Origin: an uncultured Bacilli bacterium | GTDB taxonomy: Bacteria > Bacillota_I > Bacilli_A > RF39 > UBA660 | Length of the DNA stretch: 64,000 bases | Assembly (NCBI GenBank): GCA_934089275.1 | Contig: CAKOJJ010000002.1 | Coordinates: 1 to 64,000 of the forward strand | Direction of reading: 5' to 3' | Shown here: piece after piece, positions 26,482 to 34,860 of the stretch | Numbering within the stretch: the stretch's first letter is position 1 | Layout: every line of letters starts with the position of its first letter | Translations under genes and position numbers: made by a program | Notes under the pieces: model-generated | Told to the model about the DNA's origin: nothing | Database searches by the model: none | The model's input: only the letters and a program-made list of their open reading frames with translations

Positions 26482-27079
26482 TTCTTACCTCCAAATTTTT
26501 ATAATCTTTTAAACTTTTTAAATTAAATTCTGTTTTTAACTTCATTAAATTCATAAGCGCTAAATATTGTTCAACTAACAACAATTCAATTTCTTCATCA
26601 CTAAAGTTACATGTATGATTTAATATAAGTGAAACTATACCTTGGGTAAATAACCACATCTTTAAATGAAAGTCTTTTATCATTTCATCAGTAAAATTAT
26701 TCATCTTCTTCATATTAATCGCGATTATTTTAAATGATTCATCATTAATCATACATTCCATCGCATTTCTTTCTGAAGGAATTGTAAATATTGCTTTAAA
26801 AACATTTGGATTTATTTTAGCAAATCTAATATATCTAATTCCTGTATCCTTATAATCCTTAGATAATTTCATATAATCATTATATTTTTGATAACAATAA
26901 TCTAACACTTCCTTTTTTAAACTATCCATATTATCAAAATTAGAAAATAATGGTTGAACAGAACAATTCAATTTCTTAGCTAAATCTCTAGCATTAAGCG
27001 AATCAATTCCCCTTTCTTCTACCAGTTCATATCCAGCTTTAACAATGTCTTCTTTACTAATCCTTTTTAACGGTGGCAT
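26468..27079 (-). CDS. TetR-family repressor (paralogue 1)
   Basis: 203 residues. N-terminal helix-turn-helix DSLNARDLAKKLNCSVQPLF with the recognition helix followed by SNFDNMDSL; the rest is an all-helical ligand domain. It closely resembles the second TetR at 34205-34762 in the recognition region (CSxQPLFxNFxNMD). ATG 27079 follows AAGGAAAA. It heads and presumably represses the operon containing the LiaF-like protein and the ABC-2 exporter. Confidence 0.92.
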   Translation of the reverse strand: MPPLKRISKEDIVKAGYELVEERGIDSLNARDLAKKLNCSVQPLFSNFDNMDSLKKEVLDYCYQKYNDYMKLSKDYKDTGIRYIRFAKINPNVFKAIFTIPSERNAMECMINDESFKIIAINMKKMNNFTDEMIKDFHLKMWLFTQGIVSLILNHTCNFSDEEIELLLVEQYLALMNLMKLKTEFNLKSLKDYKNLEVRNEKI

Positions 27080-27106
27080 ATTTGTTTTCCTTTCCATAAC
27101 GTTTGT

Positions 27107-27145
27107 TATATATCATATGTTATATTATAAATTTATATTTGTCAA
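27107..27145 (-). promoter_or_regulatory. Promoter/operator of the TetR-LiaF-like-ABC operon
   Basis: Minus-strand TTGACA (27140-27145), 17 bases, then TAACAT (27117-27122). The -10 lies inside the imperfect palindrome TATAACATATGATATATA (27107-27124). Its left half resembles TAAAATAACANNTGATAT at the other TetR gene, as expected if the two paralogous repressors bind related sites. Confidence 0.6.
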
Positions 27146-27173
27146 TAAAAAAATAGCACCTTTGATGCTATTT
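27145..27173 (-). terminator. Terminator after the HTH-membrane protein gene
   Basis: Minus-strand stem AAATAGCA / TGCTATTT plus T tract, overlapping the stop codon of the gene at 27168. Confidence 0.85.
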
Positions 27174-27878
27174 GGTTTTACACGTGCAATTTGAACTTAA
27201 AGTAAGAGGAATTTCGTAAGTTATATCTTTTCCTTCAATAGTTAAAGCTTTAATTTTTAAGTATAAACTATTTTCCTTAAATTCTTTACATAATCTTGAA
27301 TAATTATCTACCGTAAATAAAGCATTTTCCAAAAAATCCTCTAACTTAGTTGGAGTAACACTATCATGAGAATAAGTAGCAATTTGTTTATCTATATCAT
27401 TTTCTTTTTCATATAAAATACAATCTATCTTTTTATAAATATTTACATCATCTCCACCACAATAAGTTATTTTATTTATAAATATTGATGATTTTTTATC
27501 GTTATAGGAAATTGTTCCTGAAATATTAAAATCATTACATTTAGTTGATAAAGTTTTAAATTCATAAGTATCATTATGACCTAATAACATAATAATAAAC
27601 ATCAAAATAATAATAAATATTCCGATTATTGCACTTTTCAAATATTTATAATCTATTTGACGATTCGGTTTTTTTTCGCCATCTAAAAACTCATCTATTC
27701 CTATATTAAAATCTTCACTCATTTGTTTTATAAGTGACATATCTGGAAGATTTTTGCCATTTTCCCATTTAGAAACAGCTTGATAAGTAACACCATATTT
27801 ATCAGCAAATTCCTTTTGAGTTAAATGATTTTCTGTTCTAAGTTTTTTTATAAATTCACCTATTTTATTTTGATCCAC
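27168..27878 (-). CDS. Xre-family regulator with membrane segment
   Basis: 236 residues. The N-terminal Xre helix-turn-helix (LTQKEFADKYGVTYQAVSKWENG) is given here in part; it is canonical. A single membrane helix follows at about residues 82-103 (SAIIGIFIIILMFIIMLLG) and then an outer domain of unknown fold. Such membrane-tethered Xre proteins are common in Firmicutes and may sense envelope signals. Monocistronic by its terminator. Confidence 0.88.
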   Translation of the reverse strand: MDQNKIGEFIKKLRTENHLTQKEFADKYGVTYQAVSKWENGKNLPDMSLIKQMSEDFNIGIDEFLDGEKKPNRQIDYKYLKSAIIGIFIIILMFIIMLLGHNDTYEFKTLSTKCNDFNISGTISYNDKKSSIFINKITYCGGDDVNIYKKIDCILYEKENDIDKQIATYSHDSVTPTKLEDFLENALFTVDNYSRLCKEFKENSLYLKIKALTIEGKDITYEIPLTLSSNCTCKTK

Positions 27879-27969
27879 AAAACCACATCCATTATCTATT
27901 TAATTATATCATTATATTTAATAATTCTAAATATTTTTTATTGGCATAAAATTATAAAAAGGAGAAGAT

Positions 27970-28191
27970 ATGAAGATAAATGATTTAGTAACTATTGATG
28001 AAAACCATTATATAATTTTTAGCAAATGTAAATATAACAACACCGAATTTTATTATTTAATTAATGATAAAGAAAAGAAATATTGCTTCTTCGAAAACAA
28101 AAAAGCAATTTTAATTGAAGATAAAAATCTAATGGATATACTTACACCATTGTTTATAGATACTTTTAAATTACATTTTGATATAACATAA
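27970..28191 (+). CDS. Small acidic protein, function unknown
   Basis: 73 residues on the plus strand with AAAAGGAGAAG at ribosome-binding distance from ATG 27970. The N-terminus (MKINDLVTIDENHYIIFSK) suggests a small beta-barrel-like domain. It is flanked by minus-strand genes on both sides. No recognised family; the good ribosome-binding site is the main support. Confidence 0.6.
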   Translation: MKINDLVTIDENHYIIFSKCKYNNTEFYYLINDKEKKYCFFENKKAILIEDKNLMDILTPLFIDTFKLHFDIT

Positions 28192-28232
28192 ATTTATTGA
28201 AAAAAGCAATATATTTATTGATATAAAATAAA

Positions 28233-28775
28233 TTATCTGTTTTTATATAAAAAGCAGTTTTTTTCATGAGCATATATAACACCTATTGCACAAAGATATG
28301 AATAAATAATTGTCGAACCCACAAACTTCATTCCACGCTTTTTTAAATCAAAAGATATCTTATCAGAAAGTTCTGAGGTTGTTTTTCCACTTTCATAAAA
28401 AATAATTCCACCTGTAAAAGTACAAAGATAATTATAAAAACCTCCAAATTTTTTTATGATATCAAAATATATTTTGGAATTATTAATACTTGCTTGAATC
28501 TTTAATCGATTACGAATAATTGCTTTATCGTTCATTAATTTTTCAATTTTTTTATCATCAAAGTTCACAACCTTATTTATATCAAAACCTTCGTATGCTT
28601 TTAAAAAGGCTTCTCTTTTATTTAAAACACATTCCCATGAAAGACCAGCTTGAAATGATTCAAGTATAAACATTTCATAAAGATATTTTTCATCTTTATT
28701 TAAAATACACCATTCATTATCATGATAGTTAACATATTTTTCATTTTTTAAATTACACCACGAACATCTATTCAT
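28233..28775 (-). CDS. tag: DNA-3-methyladenine glycosylase I
   Basis: Removes 3-methyladenine from alkylated DNA. 180 residues. Zinc-site ligands match Tag: Cys4 (MNRCSW), His18 (YHDNEW) and the C-terminal HEKNC pair. ESFQAGLSWECVLNKREAF is the characteristic substrate-pocket region. The usual Gly after YHDxEW is a Cys here. The gene overlaps ogt by 8 bases, making an alkylation-repair pair. Confidence 0.95.
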   Translation of the reverse strand: MNRCSWCNLKNEKYVNYHDNEWCILNKDEKYLYEMFILESFQAGLSWECVLNKREAFLKAYEGFDINKVVNFDDKKIEKLMNDKAIIRNRLKIQASINNSKIYFDIIKKFGGFYNYLCTFTGGIIFYESGKTTSELSDKISFDLKKRGMKFVGSTIIYSYLCAIGVIYAHEKNCFLYKNR

Positions 28776-29277
28776 ATTTATCCTCCGGAATACTCATATA
28801 ATCTTTATAACTTCCTTCTAACTTTAGCAAATTTAGTTTATTATTAATTCCTCCACCATAACCAACTAAAGAATTATTTTTTCCAATAACACGATGACAT
28901 GGAATAATTAAACAAATGGGATTTCTATGCAAAGCTCCCCCTACTGCTTGAGCAGACATTTTCTTTATTCCACGTTTTTTAGCAATACTTTGAGCAATAT
29001 CTCCATAAGTTAAAAGTTCTCCAGAAGGAATATCTTTGATTTCATCTATTACCGATAAGCAAAAATTGCTTACACCAGTAATTTTAAACTTTGGAGTAAA
29101 TGTAGGTTCAACTCCAGAAAAATAAATATCTAACCATTTTACTGCTTCAGTAAACACTTCCTCATTTTCACAAATTATTTCTTCATTTGAAAACTCCAAC
29201 CTAGTTAAATATTCCCCGTCACTTTCAAGTATTATGTTATCAAAATTATATGGTGTTATATAAATTTTTTTATACAT
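28768..29277 (-). CDS. ogt: Methylated-DNA-[protein]-cysteine S-methyltransferase
   Basis: Transfers the methyl group from O6-methylguanine to its own cysteine. 169 residues; the acceptor motif IIPCHRVIGKN is intact and is preceded by the RAQAVG-like SAQAVGGALHRNP. It sits between a DUF1848 gene and tag in an apparent four-gene operon. Confidence 0.95.
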   Translation of the reverse strand: MYKKIYITPYNFDNIILESDGEYLTRLEFSNEEIICENEEVFTEAVKWLDIYFSGVEPTFTPKFKITGVSNFCLSVIDEIKDIPSGELLTYGDIAQSIAKKRGIKKMSAQAVGGALHRNPICLIIPCHRVIGKNNSLVGYGGGINNKLNLLKLEGSYKDYMSIPEDKYE

Positions 29278-29286
29278 TATATCACT

Positions 29287-30177
29287 TCACTTTAAGCGTC
29301 TTTTTATTATATCATCACTTTCTAATTTTCCAATAAGTAAAGATGAATTTTTATCGTGTCTTTTAATATTTTCAGCAACTGCTTCTTCATCATAATTCGC
29401 ATAACAATATTTACACATATGCGGACAAGTATTATACCATCCAATATCAACCATCGGAACACAGTGGCATTTGTGATCCTTTCTAGCAGTCCATTCACCT
29501 TTATAGATTTTACCAGTTAATTTGTAAACAAGTTCTTTTGACATACATTCATCTTTAATAAATCCATATTCAACTAAAGTGTTATCTTCAAAACAAGTAG
29601 AAACTTTAATATTATGAGATTCCGCAATAGAGCTAAAATTAGTTCCAATTAAAGCATAATCAGAATTACTAAATTCTTTATATTTTAAAGTACTATAATT
29701 TTTTCTAACATTTTTATAATCATCAATGAAAGATACAATTATTTTATTAATATAACCATCCAATTTTGAGCAAAGCTTAGAAAATGCTTTAATATGATAA
29801 GAAATTGAATAAACATCACTTATAAATATTGGATCATATCTAACAACAACATTTTCTATTCCTAGAATTTTACTGATTTTCTTCACTGATTCTATAACTT
29901 TACTTTTATCAGGGACATTTGGTTCAATATCCTTTTTATATGGAGTAATTGTTACATGAAAAACAATTGGTTTGTTAATAAGTTCTAATTTATCAACAAT
30001 AGGAATTGGATTTTTAGTACAAAATAAAATTGCATCTACATCTTCAAAAAAAATTCTACTAACTAGTTTTTTATTAAAAGGATTTCTTACATCAACAAAT
30101 CCTTCATTGTATCTATTCATAAACCAATCTGTATAAAAGGCAACAATATCTGTTCTTCCACTCACATTTAATATCAT
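29287..30177 (-). CDS. DUF1848 protein with radical-SAM-like C-terminal cysteines
   Basis: 296 residues. The N-terminus (SGRTDIVAFYTDWFMNRY) and the TIM-barrel-like middle (NVVVRYDPIFISDVY) match DUF1848. Near the C-terminus a CHC pair is followed by CPHMCKYCYANYDEEA, a CX3CX2C arrangement as in radical SAM enzymes but near the end of the chain, not the start. Family members are unassigned. Here the context is DNA alkylation repair (tag, ogt) and a nucleoside hydrolase, which suggests a nucleic-acid lesion or base substrate (inference). Confidence 0.85.
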   Translation of the reverse strand: MILNVSGRTDIVAFYTDWFMNRYNEGFVDVRNPFNKKLVSRIFFEDVDAILFCTKNPIPIVDKLELINKPIVFHVTITPYKKDIEPNVPDKSKVIESVKKISKILGIENVVVRYDPIFISDVYSISYHIKAFSKLCSKLDGYINKIIVSFIDDYKNVRKNYSTLKYKEFSNSDYALIGTNFSSIAESHNIKVSTCFEDNTLVEYGFIKDECMSKELVYKLTGKIYKGEWTARKDHKCHCVPMVDIGWYNTCPHMCKYCYANYDEEAVAENIKRHDKNSSLLIGKLESDDIIKRRLK

Positions 30178-31028
30178 TCTACATTGTCTTTCTTTAACAC
30201 TTCAAACATATTATCTAATATCAAATTAGCATTTAACCCCCGAACAAAAGTAATTTCGTGATCACTTTTGACAAAGATAAACTTGTTGTCTTCACCTATT
30301 TCTGGAGCACATATATTTATAGTTTTAAACCATTTTTTATTTATCATATAAGCAACAACGCTTATATCCCAAAGTGGCCATCTTCTATGTGGACCCCAAG
30401 GTCTATCATAAAATTTGTCAATTAAATAATCATTTAAAGCATTTCCACTTTTAAGTTCATATTTTAATTCGTATATTGACATAAGTAAATTTGACGTTAT
30501 AGGAGAACATGGAATAACTGTCATATTAACTTTAGATGAAAAGACATATCCTACTGCATCAACATCTTGCTTAAAATTAAAATCTTGATTATCACCAAAT
30601 AAAAAGTTACTTCCTAACCAAATTAGTTCAATTTTATTTATAACTTCAGGATGATGTTTTAACAATATAGCTATATTAGTAAGACATCCTATAGCTAAAA
30701 TATAGGTTTTATCACATTCTTTTATAATTTCAAACATTCTTTTTATTGCATCTGTTTCTTCCTCATAACCATTTTTAAAATAGTCTCTACTTCCTTTTAC
30801 AATGGTTGTATAGTCATGAATACCTAAATAATCATAAAGTTTGCAGGCTTCTTTATAACTTGCATCAATAGATTCTGCTACTGTACCTTTCCACATACTA
30901 TGTTTAAAAGGAGCAATCGTGATTGCTTTTACATTAAACATGTTAGATTTTAAAAGATATGCAATCGCGAATAAATCATCTGCTTCATTACATACATCAC
31001 TATCTAAGATAACATTTGGTTTATTCAT
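30174..31028 (-). CDS. Inosine/uridine-preferring nucleoside hydrolase-like protein
   Basis: 284 residues. The N-terminus NVILDSDVCNEADDLFAI is a variant of the calcium-binding DxDPGxDD motif (Pro-Gly replaced). LAIGCLTNIAILLKHHPEV and GSNFLFGDNQDFNFKQDVDA correspond to later conserved blocks of the family. It would cleave N-glycosidic bonds of nucleosides. First gene of the operon; its end overlaps the DUF1848 start by 4 bases. The altered motif leaves the substrate uncertain. Confidence 0.85.
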   Translation of the reverse strand: MNKPNVILDSDVCNEADDLFAIAYLLKSNMFNVKAITIAPFKHSMWKGTVAESIDASYKEACKLYDYLGIHDYTTIVKGSRDYFKNGYEEETDAIKRMFEIIKECDKTYILAIGCLTNIAILLKHHPEVINKIELIWLGSNFLFGDNQDFNFKQDVDAVGYVFSSKVNMTVIPCSPITSNLLMSIYELKYELKSGNALNDYLIDKFYDRPWGPHRRWPLWDISVVAYMINKKWFKTINICAPEIGEDNKFIFVKSDHEITFVRGLNANLILDNMFEVLKKDNVE

Positions 31029-31040
31029 AATACCACTTCC

Positions 31041-31056
31041 ATACTATATATAGTAT
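31041..31056. promoter_or_regulatory. 16-bp perfect palindrome upstream of the repair operon
   Basis: ATACTATATATAGTAT lies 13 bases before the nucleoside-hydrolase start. The minus-strand TATACT inside it could be the -10 box. It looks like an operator, but no regulator is encoded next to it. Confidence 0.5.
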
Positions 31057-31060
31057 AACA

Positions 31061-31083
31061 AAAAAAGATATAACTTAATATAT
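31061..31083 (-). terminator. Terminator after the TspO gene
   Basis: Minus-strand AGATATA / TATATCT hairpin followed by a seven-T run. Confidence 0.75.
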
Positions 31084-31085
31084 CT

Positions 31086-31517
31086 CTAATTAAAAATAAA
31101 TATTGAAATATTCAAATATAACGCAAATAATAACCAAATTATATAAGGAATTTGTAAGTATCCAGCTATTTTATTTTTAGAATACATTTGATAAATCATT
31201 ATAACCACAAACCAAATTAAAAATATTAATTCTATTGTTGAAAACAAATAGGTTTTAAACAAAAAAAACAATGGACTCCATAATGAATTTAAAACAAGTT
31301 GCATTCCATACACTTTATAAACCTCATTGTCATCTTTACTTGATAAATATAAAGAAATACTCATAAGTATATAAAGAATTGTCCAAACAATTGGAAATAA
31401 TATTTTAGGAGGAAATAAAACTGGTTTAATCAAATAATCTGTATTAAAATCAATAAAAATAGTAGGTAAAACGGCAACTCCAAAAGTAATTAACAATATA
31501 ATAATAAATTTTTTCAT
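31086..31517 (-). CDS. TspO/MBR-family membrane protein
   Basis: 143 residues with five membrane helices, the TspO fold. Conserved features include PKILFPIVWTILYILMSISL and the SPLFF segment. TspO proteins bind tetrapyrroles and influence stress responses. The start at 31517 follows GGAG. Monocistronic or paired with the GNAT gene 29 bases upstream of it. Confidence 0.9.
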   Translation of the reverse strand: MKKFIIILLITFGVAVLPTIFIDFNTDYLIKPVLFPPKILFPIVWTILYILMSISLYLSSKDDNEVYKVYGMQLVLNSLWSPLFFLFKTYLFSTIELIFLIWFVVIMIYQMYSKNKIAGYLQIPYIIWLLFALYLNISIFIFN

Positions 31518-31558
31518 ATTCATCTCCATTATTATTATATTTAAATCATTTAAAATTA

Positions 31559-32152
31559 TTATGAGGATCTAATGTGATTTTCAAATTCTTTTTTATATTT
31601 TTCAATTGTTTCAGAGACATTAAAGGAATAAACACTTGTTAGTATTCCATCAGCTGGATCCACTTCCGTTTTTTCAAGTTTACCACCTAATGCTTCCATA
31701 GTTTTACTTGAACCTAAGTTGTCAACATCACAAGAAAGCATAATATTCGATAATCCAATTTTTTGAGCCTCAAAAAGACCTAAATACAAGTTTATTTTAT
31801 TATATCCTTTTCTTCTTTCTGTTGGACGAATACTATATCCAATATTTCCACCAAAGGAAATCATTTCCTTTGGTAGATTCCATCGAACACTTATGGTTCC
31901 AACTAACTTATTATCATCTTCTCTAATAAGTAAAAATGTTTTAGTTTGAGCTCTATGCATACTTTTCGCATATTCTTCATTTTGCATATTTAAACATTTA
32001 GTTAATGCTTCTTCAAATGTTAGTCCCGAAAGAATGTTATCTAAAGAACCCATCCCATTAAGATCTGAATTATAATCCACAAACTCATTAATATAATCAA
32101 CTATATCCTTTTTTCTTTGAATAGATGGTCTTTCCAAATAAAACTTGTTCAT
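31559..32152 (-). CDS. GNAT-family N-acetyltransferase
   Basis: 197 residues; a central GNAT domain with GNIGYSIRPTERRKGYNKI (acetyl-CoA loop, slightly divergent from RGxGxG/A) and LSCDVDNLGSSKTMEALGGK. N-terminal extension of about 50 residues. Substrate unknown. Confidence 0.88.
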   Translation of the reverse strand: MNKFYLERPSIQRKKDIVDYINEFVDYNSDLNGMGSLDNILSGLTFEEALTKCLNMQNEEYAKSMHRAQTKTFLLIREDDNKLVGTISVRWNLPKEMISFGGNIGYSIRPTERRKGYNKINLYLGLFEAQKIGLSNIMLSCDVDNLGSSKTMEALGGKLEKTEVDPADGILTSVYSFNVSETIEKYKKEFENHIRSS

Positions 32153-32170
32153 ATATTTCCAATCTATATT

Positions 32171-32404
32171 TTATTCATTACTAGTTAAATCAACATATAA
32201 TTCAACTAACCCACATTTTGGACAAACTCTTGCTTTTAAACGTTTTTTAGACATTTTCTTATTACTAAACAACATTTTAGTCCCATTTTGTTCATCATCA
32301 TAATCTAAAAATATTTGTTCTTCAAATTTAATTCCACCAACATAATTAGTATGAAGACTAGAACATTCAATCATTTCAACATTACAATCTTTACATTTTT
32401 TCAT
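32171..32404 (-). CDS. Small zinc-ribbon-like protein
   Basis: 77 residues with CKDCNVEM at the N-terminus and VCPKCGLVELYV near the end, two CxxC knuckles that could hold one zinc. The middle is basic (KKMSKKRLKAR). The gene lies between the GNAT gene and the ABC exporter. Function unknown. Confidence 0.75.
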   Translation of the reverse strand: MKKCKDCNVEMIECSSLHTNYVGGIKFEEQIFLDYDDEQNGTKMLFSNKKMSKKRLKARVCPKCGLVELYVDLTSNE

Positions 32405-32471
32405 TTAAACTCTCCTAATCATTTTATTTTGTTATATATACTATATCATAAATTATAATTTAATTGTTTTC

Positions 32472-34208
32472 CTATTTCCCTTTTTTTATTTCAGATTCAT
32501 ATAGATGCTTATATTCAGAACATCTATTTAACAATTCTTTATGAGTTCCAGAATCTATTATCTTTCCATTTTCAATAAAGAATATTTTATCACAGTTTAA
32601 TATTGTAGAGAATCTATGTGCTATTATCATGATTGTATATTCATTCTTTAAATTATTAATGGCTTCTTGAATTTTACCTTGTGTTTCATTATCCAATGCA
32701 CTTGTTGCTTCATCAAATAAAATTATTTCCGTCTTTTGAATTAATGCTCTAGCGATAGCAAGTCTTTGTCTTTGACCGCCAGACAAAGTAACACCACCTT
32801 CACCAACTACTGTATTATATTTATTTGGCAAACTCTCAATAAAATCATCTAGGCAAGCTAAACGACACGCTTCTTTTATCTCCTTTAATGTTACATCTTC
32901 TTTAACAAGCTTCATATTATCAATAATACTCATATTAAAGATATAAGGACTTTGAGATATAATTGTTATATTACCCCTAATAGAATCTTCATCTAAATCA
33001 TTTATTGAATTTCCATCTATAAGAATATCACCAGACTCAATATTATACATTTTACACATTAAACTAAAAATCGTTGTTTTGCCACTTCCACTTTTTCCGA
33101 CAAAACCTACAGTTGTATTAGCATCTACTTTAAAATTAATATTATCTAATACTTTTAAATCATTATCATAAGAGAACGAAACATTTTTAAATTCAAAATT
33201 ACCTTTAATATTATCAATATGTTTTTTACCAAATTCTTCTTTGTTAAATGATTTATTATCTAATAAGGAAAACACTCTTTCAAATGATAAGTTAAAACAA
33301 TTGGCTTCTTCTAATAAATCGGATATGCTAGCCATAAAGCTTTGCATAACTCGTTCTCTATAAGAAAATAGTGCAATACTCATCGCGACAGACAACTTGT
33401 TACTACTTATTAAATACATAAATAATATAATTAAAACAAATTGAAATAATTCTTTTAAACATTCAATAACAAAGTTATAAGAAATATCAACATTACGCAT
33501 ATCTAAATATTTTTGATTTTTTTCTTGAATATTTTCATTCAACATATTAACAAATCCACTTTTAGCATTTAACATTTTAACGTCTCTAGCACCTCTAACT
33601 AATTCACTTGTTAAACCGGTTACTTTTTCTTGTTGTTTTCTTTTCTCTTTATCCAGTTTATTTATCTTTTTAGATTTTGATAAATGTAACATAGTTAAAA
33701 TAACCGAAACCAATAAATAAAAAATAAAAACATACTTGTTAATAATAAATATTGAAATAAATGTACCTACACTCGAAATAATTCCGACTAATTTTCCATA
33801 ACCAGCAGTAAACATCTTAGCTAGCTCATCAGTATCTTTTGTCATTCTTTGAACAAAAACACCACTTGAATTATTATCTAAATCTGTTTGAGAAATTTTT
33901 AATATTTCACTGCTTAATGATTTTTGTAATTTTTCGGTAACTCCAACAGTAAACTTTTGAGTGTTTTTTCTTATCAATACCGTCTTTAGTGCATTTATTA
34001 ATCCTAATACTAAAACAACTAAACTCATAACGATTAATTGAACCCAATTGTTATCTGTCAAATATACAAGTTGATTAGCAACTAGAATCGGTAAAGCAAT
34101 TCCGATGATAATACCAAAAATTGATCCAATTGTTTCAAGTATTAAACAACTTTTATATTCTTTTCCATACTTATAAACTGTTTTTATGTTTTTAAAAGTT
34201 TGTTTCAT
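32472..34208 (-). CDS. ABC exporter (fused membrane and ATPase domains)
   Basis: 578 residues: an ABC transmembrane type-1 domain of six helices (residues about 20-300) and a C-terminal ATPase with Walker A GFVGKSGSGKTTIF, signature TLSGGQRQRLAIARAL, Walker B IILFDEATSALD and H-loop IIAHRFSTI. Typical multidrug or peptide exporter half-transporter, working as a homodimer. Its start overlaps the TetR stop by 4 bases, so expression is probably controlled by that repressor. Confidence 0.95.
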   Translation of the reverse strand: MKQTFKNIKTVYKYGKEYKSCLILETIGSIFGIIIGIALPILVANQLVYLTDNNWVQLIVMSLVVLVLGLINALKTVLIRKNTQKFTVGVTEKLQKSLSSEILKISQTDLDNNSSGVFVQRMTKDTDELAKMFTAGYGKLVGIISSVGTFISIFIINKYVFIFYLLVSVILTMLHLSKSKKINKLDKEKRKQQEKVTGLTSELVRGARDVKMLNAKSGFVNMLNENIQEKNQKYLDMRNVDISYNFVIECLKELFQFVLIILFMYLISSNKLSVAMSIALFSYRERVMQSFMASISDLLEEANCFNLSFERVFSLLDNKSFNKEEFGKKHIDNIKGNFEFKNVSFSYDNDLKVLDNINFKVDANTTVGFVGKSGSGKTTIFSLMCKMYNIESGDILIDGNSINDLDEDSIRGNITIISQSPYIFNMSIIDNMKLVKEDVTLKEIKEACRLACLDDFIESLPNKYNTVVGEGGVTLSGGQRQRLAIARALIQKTEIILFDEATSALDNETQGKIQEAINNLKNEYTIMIIAHRFSTILNCDKIFFIENGKIIDSGTHKELLNRCSEYKHLYESEIKKGK

Positions 34209-34762
34209 TTTATCACCCTTTCTAAATTATCTATTAAATTTCTTATTAAACTTTTTATTTCTTCATCCGTAACTACGATACTTTTACAAGCAATTTGACA
34301 GGACAAGCCATGCGTATAGAATCTAACATCACGATATAATTTCTTTGCTTGTTCAGGTGTTAAAGAATATTGTTTAGGAATAGAGGTAATAGTTTCAACA
34401 TTCCAACTTGACGATAATACTTCATCAATTGTTCTTGAACCCGCTAACTCAGACATAAATAAGGCTTTAAATATTTTCGATTCATTGTAAGCAAAGCTTG
34501 CATATGCATAACTTATTGTATAAAGATAATCATTCTTATCAACGATTTTATCTATATATAGATCATAATAATCATGAAGATACTTTTTCAATTCGATTTT
34601 AAAATTATCCATGTTATTAAAATTTCTAAATAATGGTTGAGTGGAACAACCGATATATTTGCATAGATCTCTTGAATTCAATAACTCTATACCAAATTCA
34701 TTAATATAATCCTTTGCTTTAAGCAAAAACATTTCCTTATCGTATTCCACTTTTCTTGCCAT
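34205..34762 (-). CDS. TetR-family repressor (paralogue 2)
   Basis: 185 residues. Helix-turn-helix LLNSRDLCKYIGCSTQPLFR is nearly the same in its recognition segment as the TetR at 26468-27079. The ligand domain is shorter. The gene is preceded by a strong promoter bracketed by two 22-bp operator-like palindromes and followed, with a 4-base overlap, by the ABC exporter gene, the normal layout of a self-regulated efflux operon. Confidence 0.93.
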   Translation of the reverse strand: MARKVEYDKEMFLLKAKDYINEFGIELLNSRDLCKYIGCSTQPLFRNFNNMDNFKIELKKYLHDYYDLYIDKIVDKNDYLYTISYAYASFAYNESKIFKALFMSELAGSRTIDEVLSSSWNVETITSIPKQYSLTPEQAKKLYRDVRFYTHGLSCQIACKSIVVTDEEIKSLIRNLIDNLERVIK

Positions 34763-34779
34763 ATAATCACCTCTTCCAA

Positions 34780-34849
34780 TAAAATATCAATTGTTATTTT
34801 ATTATATGCACAGTGTTCTGTCAACTATAAAATAGCAGATGTTATTTTA
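34780..34849 (-). promoter_or_regulatory. Promoter flanked by two TetR operators
   Basis: Minus-strand TTGACA (34819-34824), 17 bases, TAAAAT (34796-34801). Two 22-bp elements share TAAAATANCANNTGTTATTTTA on the plus strand: one at 34780-34801 covering the -10, one at 34828-34849 just upstream of the -35. Each is an inverted repeat of TAAAATA. Two matched copies around one promoter strongly indicate repressor sites for the adjacent TetR gene. Confidence 0.82.
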
Positions 34850-34860
34850 TAATACAAATA

